From the NCBI RefSeq assembly GCF_040499845.1, contig NZ_CP159342.1:3100001-3164000 (forward strand): a stretch of DNA of 64,000 nt, read 5' to 3'. Made by a program: the position numbers and the translations under genes. The DNA is from Micromonospora sp. CCTCC AA 2012012 (GTDB taxonomy: Bacteria; Actinomycetota; Actinomycetes; Mycobacteriales; Micromonosporaceae). The notes under the pieces were generated by a model. The model did no database searches. It was not told where the DNA came from and saw nothing but the letters and a program-made list of their open reading frames with translations. Of the stretch, positions 31,695-39,099 are shown piece after piece (the stretch's first letter is position 1; every line of letters starts with the position of its first letter).

Positions 31695-32911
31695 CAGGCG
31701 ACCACCCGGGTCGGCCGGCGCACGGCGGCGACCGCGCCGTACACCTCCGCCAGCCGGTCCGCCGTGGTCGACCAGGAATAGCAGCGGCGGGCGCGTTCCA
31801 GGGCCGCCGTGGCGTACGCGAAGCGCCGGATCCGGTCGCCCAGCAGGCGGCGGATCGCGGCCCCGAGCGCCTGCGGGTCCCGGGCCGGCACGAGGTCGCC
31901 GGTCCGCCCGTCGACCACGGTGTCGATGAGCCCACCGACGGCGCTGGCGATCACCGGTACGCCGCAGGCCATCGCCTCCAGCGGGGTGAGCCCGAACGGC
32001 TCGTACCAGGGGGCGGCGACCAGCACGTCGGCGGAGCGGTACCAGCGGCCCATCTCCTCGCGGGGCACCGCGCCGACCAGCCTGACCCGGTCGGCGATGC
32101 CGAGGGACTCGGCGAGGGCCCGCAGCCGCAGCGCGTACGGGTCGGTCTCCAGCAGCCCGGCGGGCGGCCCGCCGACCACCACGCACTCCGCCTCGGGGAC
32201 CTCGGCCATCGCCCGGATCACATCCTGGAAGCCCTTGCGTTCCACCAGCCGGCCGACGGTGAGGATCCGGGGCCGGTCGCCGTCGCGGTCGGCGGCGGGG
32301 CCCAGCGGGGCGAAGGTGCCCAGGTTCACCCCGGAGGGGACCACCGTGATCCGGGTCCGCGGCACCCCCATCCGGACCAGCTCGGCGACCTCGTCCTGGC
32401 ACTGCGCGACCACCCGGTCGACCGAGCGGCCAAGCTCCCGCTCGCGGTCGAGCCGGCCCGGCGGGCTGGTGTCCAGCGCGCCCTGGTGGCGACGCTTCAC
32501 GGTGCCGAGCGCGTGGTAGGTCTGCACCACCGGCACCCCGGTGGGCCGGGCGGCGGCGAGCGCGGCCAGTCCGCTCATCCAGAAGTGCGCGTGCACCACC
32601 TCGGGCTGCCAGTCGCCGGTGCGCCACCGCTCCGCCAGCCACCCCCCGAACTCCGGCATGTACGGCAGCAGGTCGTCCTTGGCGACCGGCTCGGCCGGGC
32701 CGGCGGGCACGTGCACCACGTCGAAGCCGCCGGGCGCGCGGACGGTCACCGGCAGGTCCACCGCGTCCCGGCGGGTGTGGACCCGCACGTCGTGACCGGC
32801 GGCGGCGAGCGCGGCGGAGAGCTCCGCGACATGCGTGTTCTGGCCACCGGCGTCCTCGCCGCCGAGGACGGCGAGCGGGCTGGCGTGCTCCGAGATCATC
32901 GCGATGCGCAT
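31694..32911 (-). CDS. Glycosyltransferase family 4 in the heptose operon
   Basis: 405-residue GT-B retaining transferase. N-terminal MRIAMISEHASPLAVLGGEDAGGQ resembles the MshA/sucrose-synthase-like opening; the C-terminal donor domain has PSGVNLGTF, VGRLVERKGFQDVIRA and the E-x7-E signature EPFGLTPLEA. Donor sugar unknown; operon context suggests a surface heptoglycan. Its ATG lies inside the upstream transferase gene (16-bp overlap). Confidence 0.88.
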   Translation of the reverse strand: MRIAMISEHASPLAVLGGEDAGGQNTHVAELSAALAAAGHDVRVHTRRDAVDLPVTVRAPGGFDVVHVPAGPAEPVAKDDLLPYMPEFGGWLAERWRTGDWQPEVVHAHFWMSGLAALAAARPTGVPVVQTYHALGTVKRRHQGALDTSPPGRLDRERELGRSVDRVVAQCQDEVAELVRMGVPRTRITVVPSGVNLGTFAPLGPAADRDGDRPRILTVGRLVERKGFQDVIRAMAEVPEAECVVVGGPPAGLLETDPYALRLRALAESLGIADRVRLVGAVPREEMGRWYRSADVLVAAPWYEPFGLTPLEAMACGVPVIASAVGGLIDTVVDGRTGDLVPARDPQALGAAIRRLLGDRIRRFAYATAALERARRCYSWSTTADRLAEVYGAVAAVRRPTRVVA

Positions 32912-33870
32912 GTTTCCTCCTCCAGCAGCCGGTCCCAGTCGGCGAGGAATCGGTCCAGGCCGTAGCGGTCCCGGGCGGCCGCCCGGGCCGCCGCGCCCGC
33001 CCGGCGGGCCGCGTCCTGGTCGTCCAGGAATCCCCGGGCCGCGTCGAGCAGCACGTCGACGCGGGTGGAGAGGGCACCCGCAGCCGGTGGCACCGCCTCC
33101 ACGGCCTCGGTGGTGGCGAGCGCGACCACCGGCATCCCCATGGTCATCGCCTCGACCAGGCTGAGCCCGAGCGACGTCCACCGGCACAGGTGCAGGTACG
33201 CCCGCCGCCGCGCCAGTTCCGCGTGCATCACGTGCTGCGGGACGTCGTCGTGACTGGTGATCCGGTCGGCGGGCAGGCCGAGCCGGTCGGCCAGCCCGGT
33301 CACGCCCATGCCGAAGACGTCCAGCGGGGCGAGTTCGGCGAACCGGGGCAGCAGGTCGGTGCCGGTGACCCGCCAGCGGCGGACCGGCTCGTTGATGACG
33401 ACCGCCAGCCGGTCCAGCTCGCCGGTCCACTCGACCGGCGGGGCCACCACGCCGTGTTCGACGACGGCGGTGCGGGTGCCGCCGTTGTCCCAGAACAGCT
33501 CGTTGAAGTGCGTGACGTGGGTGAGCAGCAGGTCGTCCCGGTCGGCCATCGGGTGGCGGGTGTTCGACACGTCGCCCTTGGGGGTGTTGTGCTCGACATA
33601 GATCGCCGGCACGTCCCGGCCGACCCGCCGGCCCAGCCAGTCGCAGGCCAGGTCGAACTCCTCGGGGCGCTGGAGCAGGACGAGGTCCACGTCGGCGCGG
33701 CGCAGTTCCTGCGGGGTCACCTCGACGGCGCTGTCGGGCCACGGATAGGTCCGGGCCCGACCCAGCCCGTACGCGCCCCGGTCGGGGGTGACCGGCACCA
33801 GGTAGCGGTGCTTGCCGTGCACGAAGGAGGTGGTCCACGACCCGTGCACGTGCCAGACGAGGATGTTCAT
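32896..33870 (-). CDS. Glycosyltransferase, GT-B fold, in the heptose operon
   Basis: 324 residues. Begins MNILVWHVHGSWTTSFVHGKHRYLVP, a start typical of glycosyltransferases found next to GmhB/GT9 genes in actinobacteria. C-terminal half has the GT-B donor site: CRWTSLGLSLVEAMTMGMPVVALATTE, with the E-x-n-E Glu in SLVEA. ATG 33870 overlaps the upstream fusion-gene stop (ATGA). Acceptor and donor unknown. Confidence 0.82.
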   Translation of the reverse strand: MNILVWHVHGSWTTSFVHGKHRYLVPVTPDRGAYGLGRARTYPWPDSAVEVTPQELRRADVDLVLLQRPEEFDLACDWLGRRVGRDVPAIYVEHNTPKGDVSNTRHPMADRDDLLLTHVTHFNELFWDNGGTRTAVVEHGVVAPPVEWTGELDRLAVVINEPVRRWRVTGTDLLPRFAELAPLDVFGMGVTGLADRLGLPADRITSHDDVPQHVMHAELARRRAYLHLCRWTSLGLSLVEAMTMGMPVVALATTEAVEAVPPAAGALSTRVDVLLDAARGFLDDQDAARRAGAAARAAARDRYGLDRFLADWDRLLEEETCASR

Positions 33871-35618
33871 CGTGGGCTCCGGCCGGTGACCGGCAGCGGC
33901 GGGCCCGCCGACCGGGCGGCGACCACCGCCTCCGGGCGCGGCGACGCGTCGGGGGGCACGCCGAGCAGGCGCAGCGCCTCCAGGACGCGTCCGGGTTCGA
34001 CGGCGGAGAGGCAGGGGTGCCCGGGCACCGGGCAGCGGGTGGCGCGGGTGTCCCGGCAGGGGGCCGCGGCGTCGCCGAGGCGGACCGCGGGGACCCGGTA
34101 AGGGCCCCACTGTCCGTACGGGACGGTCGGGGCGAAGAGGCTGACCACGGGCACCCCGAGCGCGGCGGCCAGGTGTGCCGGCCCGGTGTTCCCCACCACC
34201 AGCGCGCCGGCCCCGGCGATCACGGTGGCCAGCTCGGCGAGCCCGGTACGCCCACCCAGGTCGACCCCGCCGGCCGCGGCCACCCGGGCGGTCAGGTCCC
34301 GCTCACCGTCGCCGCCGGTGACCAGCACCCGGTAGCCGGCGGCACTGAGCACCCGGACGATCCGGGTGGCCAGCTCGGGCGGGCAGGCCCGGGTAGACAC
34401 CGACGAGCCGGGGTGCAGCACGACGTAGCCGGGCTCGACCGGGGCCGGCGGCAGCGCGTCGACGCGCAGCCGGAGTCCCGGTTCGTCCCCGGCGGGCAGC
34501 GTGAACCCGGCGGCGGCGGCCAGCGACAGCGCCCGTTCGGGTTCGGGTACGCCGACGGGGACGCGGTGGCGGACGTCGAGGAGGCTGCCGGGGTAGTCGT
34601 CGCTGATGGCGCTGATCCGGGGCACTCCGGCCAGGCGCAGGAGCAGGGCCAGGGGTAGTGGGGACTGGTGGTAGCTGGTGAAGACGACGGCTTCGTCGGC
34701 GGCGATCTCGGCGAGCCGGTCGGTGAGGTGGCGGATGTCGGTCGGGTCGACGGGTGCGGGGTCGCCGTCGATCCAGGGCAGCGGCCATTCGATGATCTGG
34801 TCGATGCCGGGGAGGAGTTCGGCGGCGGCGCGTCCGCGGGGGCCGCAGAGCAGCACGACGCGGTCGGCTCCGGCGGCGACGGCGCGGATGCCGGGGCCGG
34901 TGACCAGCACATCCCCGGCCGCGTCGCTGCGGACCACCAGCACCCGGCCCCGCCGACGGGTCGGTGCGGGGCCGGCGACCAGTGCCATCCGGTCGAGGAT
35001 CTCGGTGACCGCGGCGGGCAGGTCGGCCACCACCCGGGGCGCGGCGGCCACCTCGGCCGGGCGGGTTGCCGGGGTGGGCACCATGACGGCGGCGGCGCCC
35101 GCCGCGCCGGCAGCGATCATGTCGGCGCCGATGTCGCCGACCAGCACGCAGCGCCGGGGCGTGGTGCCGAGCGCTGCGGCGGCGGCGTGCACCAGGCCGG
35201 GTGCCGGCTTGCGGCAGGCACAGCCGTCCGGCTCGCCGTGCGGGCAGATCTGCCAGCTGTCGAACGGACCGAGCAGCTCCTCCACCCGGGCGTTGACCCG
35301 GCGCAGCTGGTCGGCGGTGAAGAAGCCCCGGGCCAGTCCGGACTGGTTGGTCACCACGGCCAGCCGCAGCCCCGCCGCCCGCAACCGGTCCAGGGCCTCC
35401 CGGGCGCCGGGCAGCGGGCGGACCTTCTCCGGGTCACCGTTGTAGGGCACGTCCTCGACCAGCGTGCCGTCCCGGTCGAGCAGCACCGCGTCGAAGAGAC
35501 GGGGACCGGGCGGGAACCGGTCAGCACCCGGGTCAACCCGGGCTGACCTGCACTGATCCCGCTCGTGGTCCCGTCGCACGGCGGGCGGGTTCCCGACGCC
35601 CCGAGGAGTAAACATCAT
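33867..35618 (-). CDS. Fusion: heptose bisphosphate phosphatase (GmhB-like HAD-IIIA) + GT9 glycosyltransferase
   Basis: 583 residues, first gene of the operon. Residues about 40-205 are a GmhB-type HAD-IIIA phosphatase: VLLDRDGTLVEDVPYNGDP, VTNQSGLARG, a zinc loop ICPHGEPDGCACRKP and VGDIGADMIAAGAAG. Residues about 225-555 are GT9: VVRSDAAGDVLVTGPGIRAV, VVLHPGSSVSTRACPPELA, GNTGPAHLAAALGVPVVSLFAP. Separate proteins in Gram-negatives, so this couples bisphosphate removal with heptosyl transfer. Codons at about 34530-34915 are unusually C-ending. Start is ATG 35618 or 35615; no strong ribosome site. Confidence 0.85.
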   Translation of the reverse strand: MMFTPRGVGNPPAVRRDHERDQCRSARVDPGADRFPPGPRLFDAVLLDRDGTLVEDVPYNGDPEKVRPLPGAREALDRLRAAGLRLAVVTNQSGLARGFFTADQLRRVNARVEELLGPFDSWQICPHGEPDGCACRKPAPGLVHAAAAALGTTPRRCVLVGDIGADMIAAGAAGAAAVMVPTPATRPAEVAAAPRVVADLPAAVTEILDRMALVAGPAPTRRRGRVLVVRSDAAGDVLVTGPGIRAVAAGADRVVLLCGPRGRAAAELLPGIDQIIEWPLPWIDGDPAPVDPTDIRHLTDRLAEIAADEAVVFTSYHQSPLPLALLLRLAGVPRISAISDDYPGSLLDVRHRVPVGVPEPERALSLAAAAGFTLPAGDEPGLRLRVDALPPAPVEPGYVVLHPGSSVSTRACPPELATRIVRVLSAAGYRVLVTGGDGERDLTARVAAAGGVDLGGRTGLAELATVIAGAGALVVGNTGPAHLAAALGVPVVSLFAPTVPYGQWGPYRVPAVRLGDAAAPCRDTRATRCPVPGHPCLSAVEPGRVLEALRLLGVPPDASPRPEAVVAARSAGPPLPVTGRSPR

Positions 35619-35746
35619 CTTCGGCGGCCCGGTCGGTGCCGTCCCCGCCCGGCCGGTGCTGCCGCCGGCCCGGTCCGGCGTTACCCGCCGCCCCGGAGAA
35701 GCTAACCCGGCGGGCCCGTTACGGGCCGACCGGGCGAGGGTATGGG

Positions 35747-36199
35747 ATGGCGGTGGCGATCGTGGAGAAAGTGATCGAGGCTCCCCCGCAGCAGGTCTTC
35801 GACGTGCTGGCCGACGGGTGGACCTACAGCGACTGGGTCGTCGGCACCGCGCACGTGCGGGACGTGGACGACGCCTGGCCCCGGGTGGGCAGCCAGCTGC
35901 ACCACCGGGCCGGGCCGTGGCCGTTCTCGTTGCAGGACTCCTCGACCGTGCTGGTCTGTGAGCCGCCGAGCAAGATGGTCATCAAGGCGGGGCTCTGGCC
36001 GGCCGGCGAGGCGATCGTGGTCTTCACCCTGGAACCGGTGGGCGACCACGCCACCCGGGTCCGCATCGGCGAGGACTTCGCCGCCGGGCCGCTGCGCTGG
36101 GTGCGCAACAAGCTCAACGACCTGGTGCTGCACCAGCGCAACAAGGAGACGTTGAACCGGCTCTCCGACATCGCCACCCGGCAGAAGGCGGACCGCTGA
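35747..36199 (+). CDS. SRPBCC-family (START-like) protein
   Basis: 150 residues with the helix-grip fold of the polyketide cyclase/dehydrase group: starts MAVAIVEKVIEAPPQQVFDVLADGWTYSDWVVG, ends with a long alpha-helix (LDTLVLHQRNKETLNRLSDIA-like region). No catalytic residue can be assigned; typically binds a hydrophobic ligand. GAGGG 7 nt upstream of ATG 35747. A GGGTAT just before the start is probably not a promoter because it would place the transcript start inside the ORF. Confidence 0.85.
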   Translation: MAVAIVEKVIEAPPQQVFDVLADGWTYSDWVVGTAHVRDVDDAWPRVGSQLHHRAGPWPFSLQDSSTVLVCEPPSKMVIKAGLWPAGEAIVVFTLEPVGDHATRVRIGEDFAAGPLRWVRNKLNDLVLHQRNKETLNRLSDIATRQKADR

Positions 36200-36265
36200 C
36201 CCTCGGGCGCGGGGGCACTCGTTACCCTCTTCGTGAACCCTGTCGGCAAACCGAGGATGTCCGTG

Positions 36266-37033
36266 ATGATCGAACCCGTTCAGTTGCCCTCTCCCTGGCG
36301 GGACGCGCGCCTGACCGTCGTCGTTCCCACCTACAACGAGGCGGGCAACCTCCCGGTGCTGGTCGAGCGGCTCCTCGCGCTCCCGCTGCCGGGGCTCAAG
36401 GTGCTCGTCGCGGACGACAACTCCCCCGACGGCACCGGCGAGGTCGCCGACAAGCTGGCCATCGAGCACCCTGAGCGGATCCAGGTGGTGCACCGGGCCG
36501 GCAAGGAGGGCCTCGGGCGGGCGTACGTGGACGGCATCAGCCGGGCGCTCGACGGCGGCGCGGACTACGTGGCCCAGATGGACGCGGACCTGTCGCACCC
36601 GCCGGAGGCCCTGCCCGGCATGCTCGGCGCGCTCCTGTCGACGCAGGCCGGCGTGGTGATCGGTTCCCGCTACGTGCCGGGTGGACAGCTCGACGAGAAC
36701 TGGCCGCTCTACCGGCGCGCGCTCAGCGGCTGGGCCAACCTCTACGTGCACACCCTGCTGCGGGTGCGGATCCGCGACCTCACCGCGGGCTTCAAGATCT
36801 GGCGGGCCGACGCGCTGCGCGACATCGGGCTGGAGCGGGTGCAGTCCAACGGCTACAGCTTCCAGGTGGAGATGCACTACCTCGCCACGAAGCTCGGGCA
36901 CACCATCCTGGAGGTGCCGATCCGCTTCGAGGAGCGCCGCGAGGGGGCCTCGAAGATGACCACCGCCACCAAGGTCGAGAGCGCGCTGATGCCGTTCAAG
37001 CTCCGCTCCCGGCACCGCAACATCGAGGGCTGA
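36266..37033 (+). CDS. Polyprenol monophosphomannose synthase-type glycosyltransferase (GT2)
   Basis: 255-residue cytoplasmic GT-A enzyme. Motifs: TVVVPTYNEAGNLPVLVERL, VLVADDNSPDGTGEVAD (nucleotide Asp), the metal-binding DADLSHPPE and IGSRYVPGG. This is the DPM1/Ppm1 synthase domain transferring mannose from GDP-mannose to polyprenyl phosphate for glycolipid or glycoprotein mannosylation; the membrane acyltransferase domain fused in some mycobacteria is absent. Start at ATG 36266 with GAGG 9 nt upstream; GTG 36233 and ATG 36257 are alternatives. Confidence 0.92.
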   Translation: MIEPVQLPSPWRDARLTVVVPTYNEAGNLPVLVERLLALPLPGLKVLVADDNSPDGTGEVADKLAIEHPERIQVVHRAGKEGLGRAYVDGISRALDGGADYVAQMDADLSHPPEALPGMLGALLSTQAGVVIGSRYVPGGQLDENWPLYRRALSGWANLYVHTLLRVRIRDLTAGFKIWRADALRDIGLERVQSNGYSFQVEMHYLATKLGHTILEVPIRFEERREGASKMTTATKVESALMPFKLRSRHRNIEG

Positions 37034-37410
37034 CCGGGGCACTGCACCCTCACCCGGCCCGCAGCGCGTCGCCGGAGCCGTACACCGCGAGCCAGCCGGT
37101 GACGGTCGGCAACCAGCACGCTCCGTGATGCCGGCCGTTCCATCAGCCCGCCCTCGCGGGCCCCTTTGCTCTGCAGCCATCAACGCAACACCACCCTGAC
37201 CTGCGGTAGAGCGCCACGCTTCGGTGTGTCGCTGCCCTCGCTTGGTGACGCAGGGTGGCTGCTGCCTGGGTGGCTGCAGAGCAAAGGCGGCAAACCCCGG
37301 CCGTCGCACCACCGGAGCCACCACAGCGCGTCACCGACGCAACAGCGCTCAGCGCACGCGCGCCACCGCGCCACGCGGGCCGCAGCGCGGCGCTTCGGAG
37401 CCGCGCGCGG
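37034..37410. other. Intergenic region of 377 bp containing an inverted-repeat element
   Basis: No credible gene in either strand: the overlapping ORFs have no family resemblance and atypical composition. The left half holds the inverted-repeat element at 37163-37287; the right half is GC-rich, with a CGCGCG-type sequence, and is otherwise featureless. Confidence 0.6.
37163..37287. repeat. 125-bp element with 17-bp perfect terminal inverted repeats
   Basis: CCTTTGCTCTGCAGCCA (37163-37179) and TGGCTGCAGAGCAAAGG (37271-37287) are exact inverses. A second pairing, CCACCCTG (37191-37198) with CAGGGTGG (37251-37258), lies inside, so the whole can fold into a long stem. No target-site duplication seen. 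Either a MITE-like insertion or a structured terminator; origin unresolved. Confidence 0.55.
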
Positions 37411-39027
37411 TCAGCGGTAGATCGCGCGGTGGGCGGCGCCGATCGCCCCGGCGTACAGGCCGCCGGTGAGCGCGCGGTCGCGGGCCAGGGCCGCCCGGGC
37501 GGCGTTCGCCCCCGGCGCGCCGTGCACCCCACCGCCGGGATGCGCCGACGAACTGGCCAGGAAGAGCCGGTCCACCGGGGTGTCCGCGCGGCCCAGGCCG
37601 GGAATCGGCCGCAGGAAGAGCTGCTGGTACGCCGCGGCGGTGCCGCCGCCGAGCGCCCCGCCGACCAGGCTCGGGTCGCCCTTCTCCAGGTCGGCCGGAC
37701 CGGCCACGTGCCGGCCCACGATCAGCGACCGGAACCCGGGTGCGGCCTCCTCCAGCACCTCCTCCATGCGCGTCACGTGCTCCGCGATCTGCTCGGCCCG
37801 CCACTCCCGCCGGAACGGCAGGTGGGTGTACGACCAGAGCGACTCCGTGCCGGGCGGCGAGTGGCTCGGGTCCGCCACCGACATCTGTCCGACCAGCAGG
37901 AACGGGTCCCGCGGCACCTCGCCCCGGGCCAGCTCGGCGGAGTAGGTGGTCAGCCCGTCGAGGTCCGCGCCGAGGTGCACCGTGCCGGCGGTGGCCAGCG
38001 ACCGGTTCTTCCACGGCACCGGCGCGGAGAGCGCCCAGTCGACCTTGAGGGTGGAGCCGTCCCACTTGAAGTGGGCCAGGTCCTCCACCATCCGGGGCGG
38101 CAGCGCCGCGGCGCCGACGAGATCCAGGAAGAGCGCCGGCGCGGGCACGTCGGCGAGCACCGCCCGGCGGGCCCGCCAGGTCGCCCCACCGACCGTCCGT
38201 ACGCCCATCGCGCGCCCCCGGGCGGTGAGCACCCGGTCGACGTGCGCGCCGTAGCTGATCCGGCCGCCCCGCTCGGTCAGCCGGGACACCAGCGCGTCGG
38301 TGATCTTCTGGGCCCCGCCGACGGGCACCGGCCAGCCGACCTGCTGGCCGAGCATGGCGAGCAGCCAGCCGTACACCCCGGAGCCGGCCTCCTCGGGGGA
38401 CAGGTCGGTGTGCAGGGCGCAGCCGGCCAGCAGCGCCGGCCCGCCGGCCCCCTGGAAGAGCTCGTCGCCGAGCTTGCGGACCGGCACGACGAGGCGGCGG
38501 GCCAGGCGCAGTGACCCGGAGACGCGCAGCCGGCGCAGCAGGCCCAGCCCGCCGCGGACCGGCGGGAAGGGCGTGGTGATGGTGTCGAGCATCGGCCCGG
38601 CCACCTCCAGCCAGTCCGTGTACGCGTTGAGCCAGCGGTCCCCGTCGCCGGGCGCGAACGCCTCCAGCGACGTGGCGGTGACGTCGGGGTCCCGGTTGAC
38701 CACCGCGGCCCGCCCGTCGGGCAGCAGGTGTGCCAGCACGTCGGGGGCGTGCGTCCAGGTCAGTCCGTGCCGGTCCAGGTCGAGGCCGCGCAGCACGGGC
38801 GAGGCGTACCCGAGGGGGTAGAAGGAGCTGTAGAGATCGCTGAGGTAGCCGGGGGCGGTGACCTCGGCGGAGCGGACCGCGCCGCCGGGGGCCTGGGTCG
38901 CCTCCAGCACGAGGACGTCCCAGCCCGCGTCGGCCAGCAGGTTGGCGGCGACCAGTCCGTTGTGCCCGGCGCCGATGACGACGGCGTCCGCGGTCTCCGG
39001 GCCGGTCGACATGCCGTTCGACATCAT
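37411..39027 (-). CDS. NAD(P)/FAD-dependent oxidoreductase, phytoene desaturase-like
   Basis: 538 residues. N-terminal Rossmann dinucleotide site VVIGAGHNGLVAANLLADAG and VLEATQAPGGAVRS place it in the CrtI/phytoene-dehydrogenase-like COG1233 group; the C-terminus keeps FLASSSAHPGGGVHGAPGANAARAAL, the FAD-binding end motif. No other carotenoid gene is nearby, so the substrate is unknown. ATG 39027 lies 9 nt after a GTTT-N16-GGGTAG promoter on the minus strand, implying a stress-induced leaderless message divergent from the aldehyde dehydrogenase gene. Confidence 0.88.
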   Translation of the reverse strand: MMSNGMSTGPETADAVVIGAGHNGLVAANLLADAGWDVLVLEATQAPGGAVRSAEVTAPGYLSDLYSSFYPLGYASPVLRGLDLDRHGLTWTHAPDVLAHLLPDGRAAVVNRDPDVTATSLEAFAPGDGDRWLNAYTDWLEVAGPMLDTITTPFPPVRGGLGLLRRLRVSGSLRLARRLVVPVRKLGDELFQGAGGPALLAGCALHTDLSPEEAGSGVYGWLLAMLGQQVGWPVPVGGAQKITDALVSRLTERGGRISYGAHVDRVLTARGRAMGVRTVGGATWRARRAVLADVPAPALFLDLVGAAALPPRMVEDLAHFKWDGSTLKVDWALSAPVPWKNRSLATAGTVHLGADLDGLTTYSAELARGEVPRDPFLLVGQMSVADPSHSPPGTESLWSYTHLPFRREWRAEQIAEHVTRMEEVLEEAAPGFRSLIVGRHVAGPADLEKGDPSLVGGALGGGTAAAYQQLFLRPIPGLGRADTPVDRLFLASSSAHPGGGVHGAPGANAARAALARDRALTGGLYAGAIGAAHRAIYR

Positions 39028-39036
39028 CCGATCCGC

Positions 39037-39062
39037 CTACCCGGCCGGTTACCGGGCGAAAC
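39037..39062 (-). promoter_or_regulatory. SigB/SigF-type promoter of the FAD oxidoreductase gene
   Basis: Minus strand: GTTT (39062-39059), 16-nt spacer, GGGTAG (39042-39037), ATG 9 nt later. The -35 abuts the -35 of the divergent promoter as AAACGCGTTT. Confidence 0.65.
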
Positions 39063-39064
39063 GC

Positions 39065-39089
39065 GTTTGCCTCGACGGGACCGGGGCAT
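39065..39089 (+). promoter_or_regulatory. SigB/SigF-type promoter of the aldehyde dehydrogenase gene
   Basis: GTTT (39065-39068), 15-nt spacer, GGGCAT (39084-39089), ATG 10 nt later. Confidence 0.6.
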
Positions 39090-39099
39090 CCACTGCCGC

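Noticed and set aside
35738..35743. GGGTAT just upstream of the SRPBCC gene at 35747
   Set aside because: It ends only 3 nt before the ATG, so the transcript would start inside the ORF.
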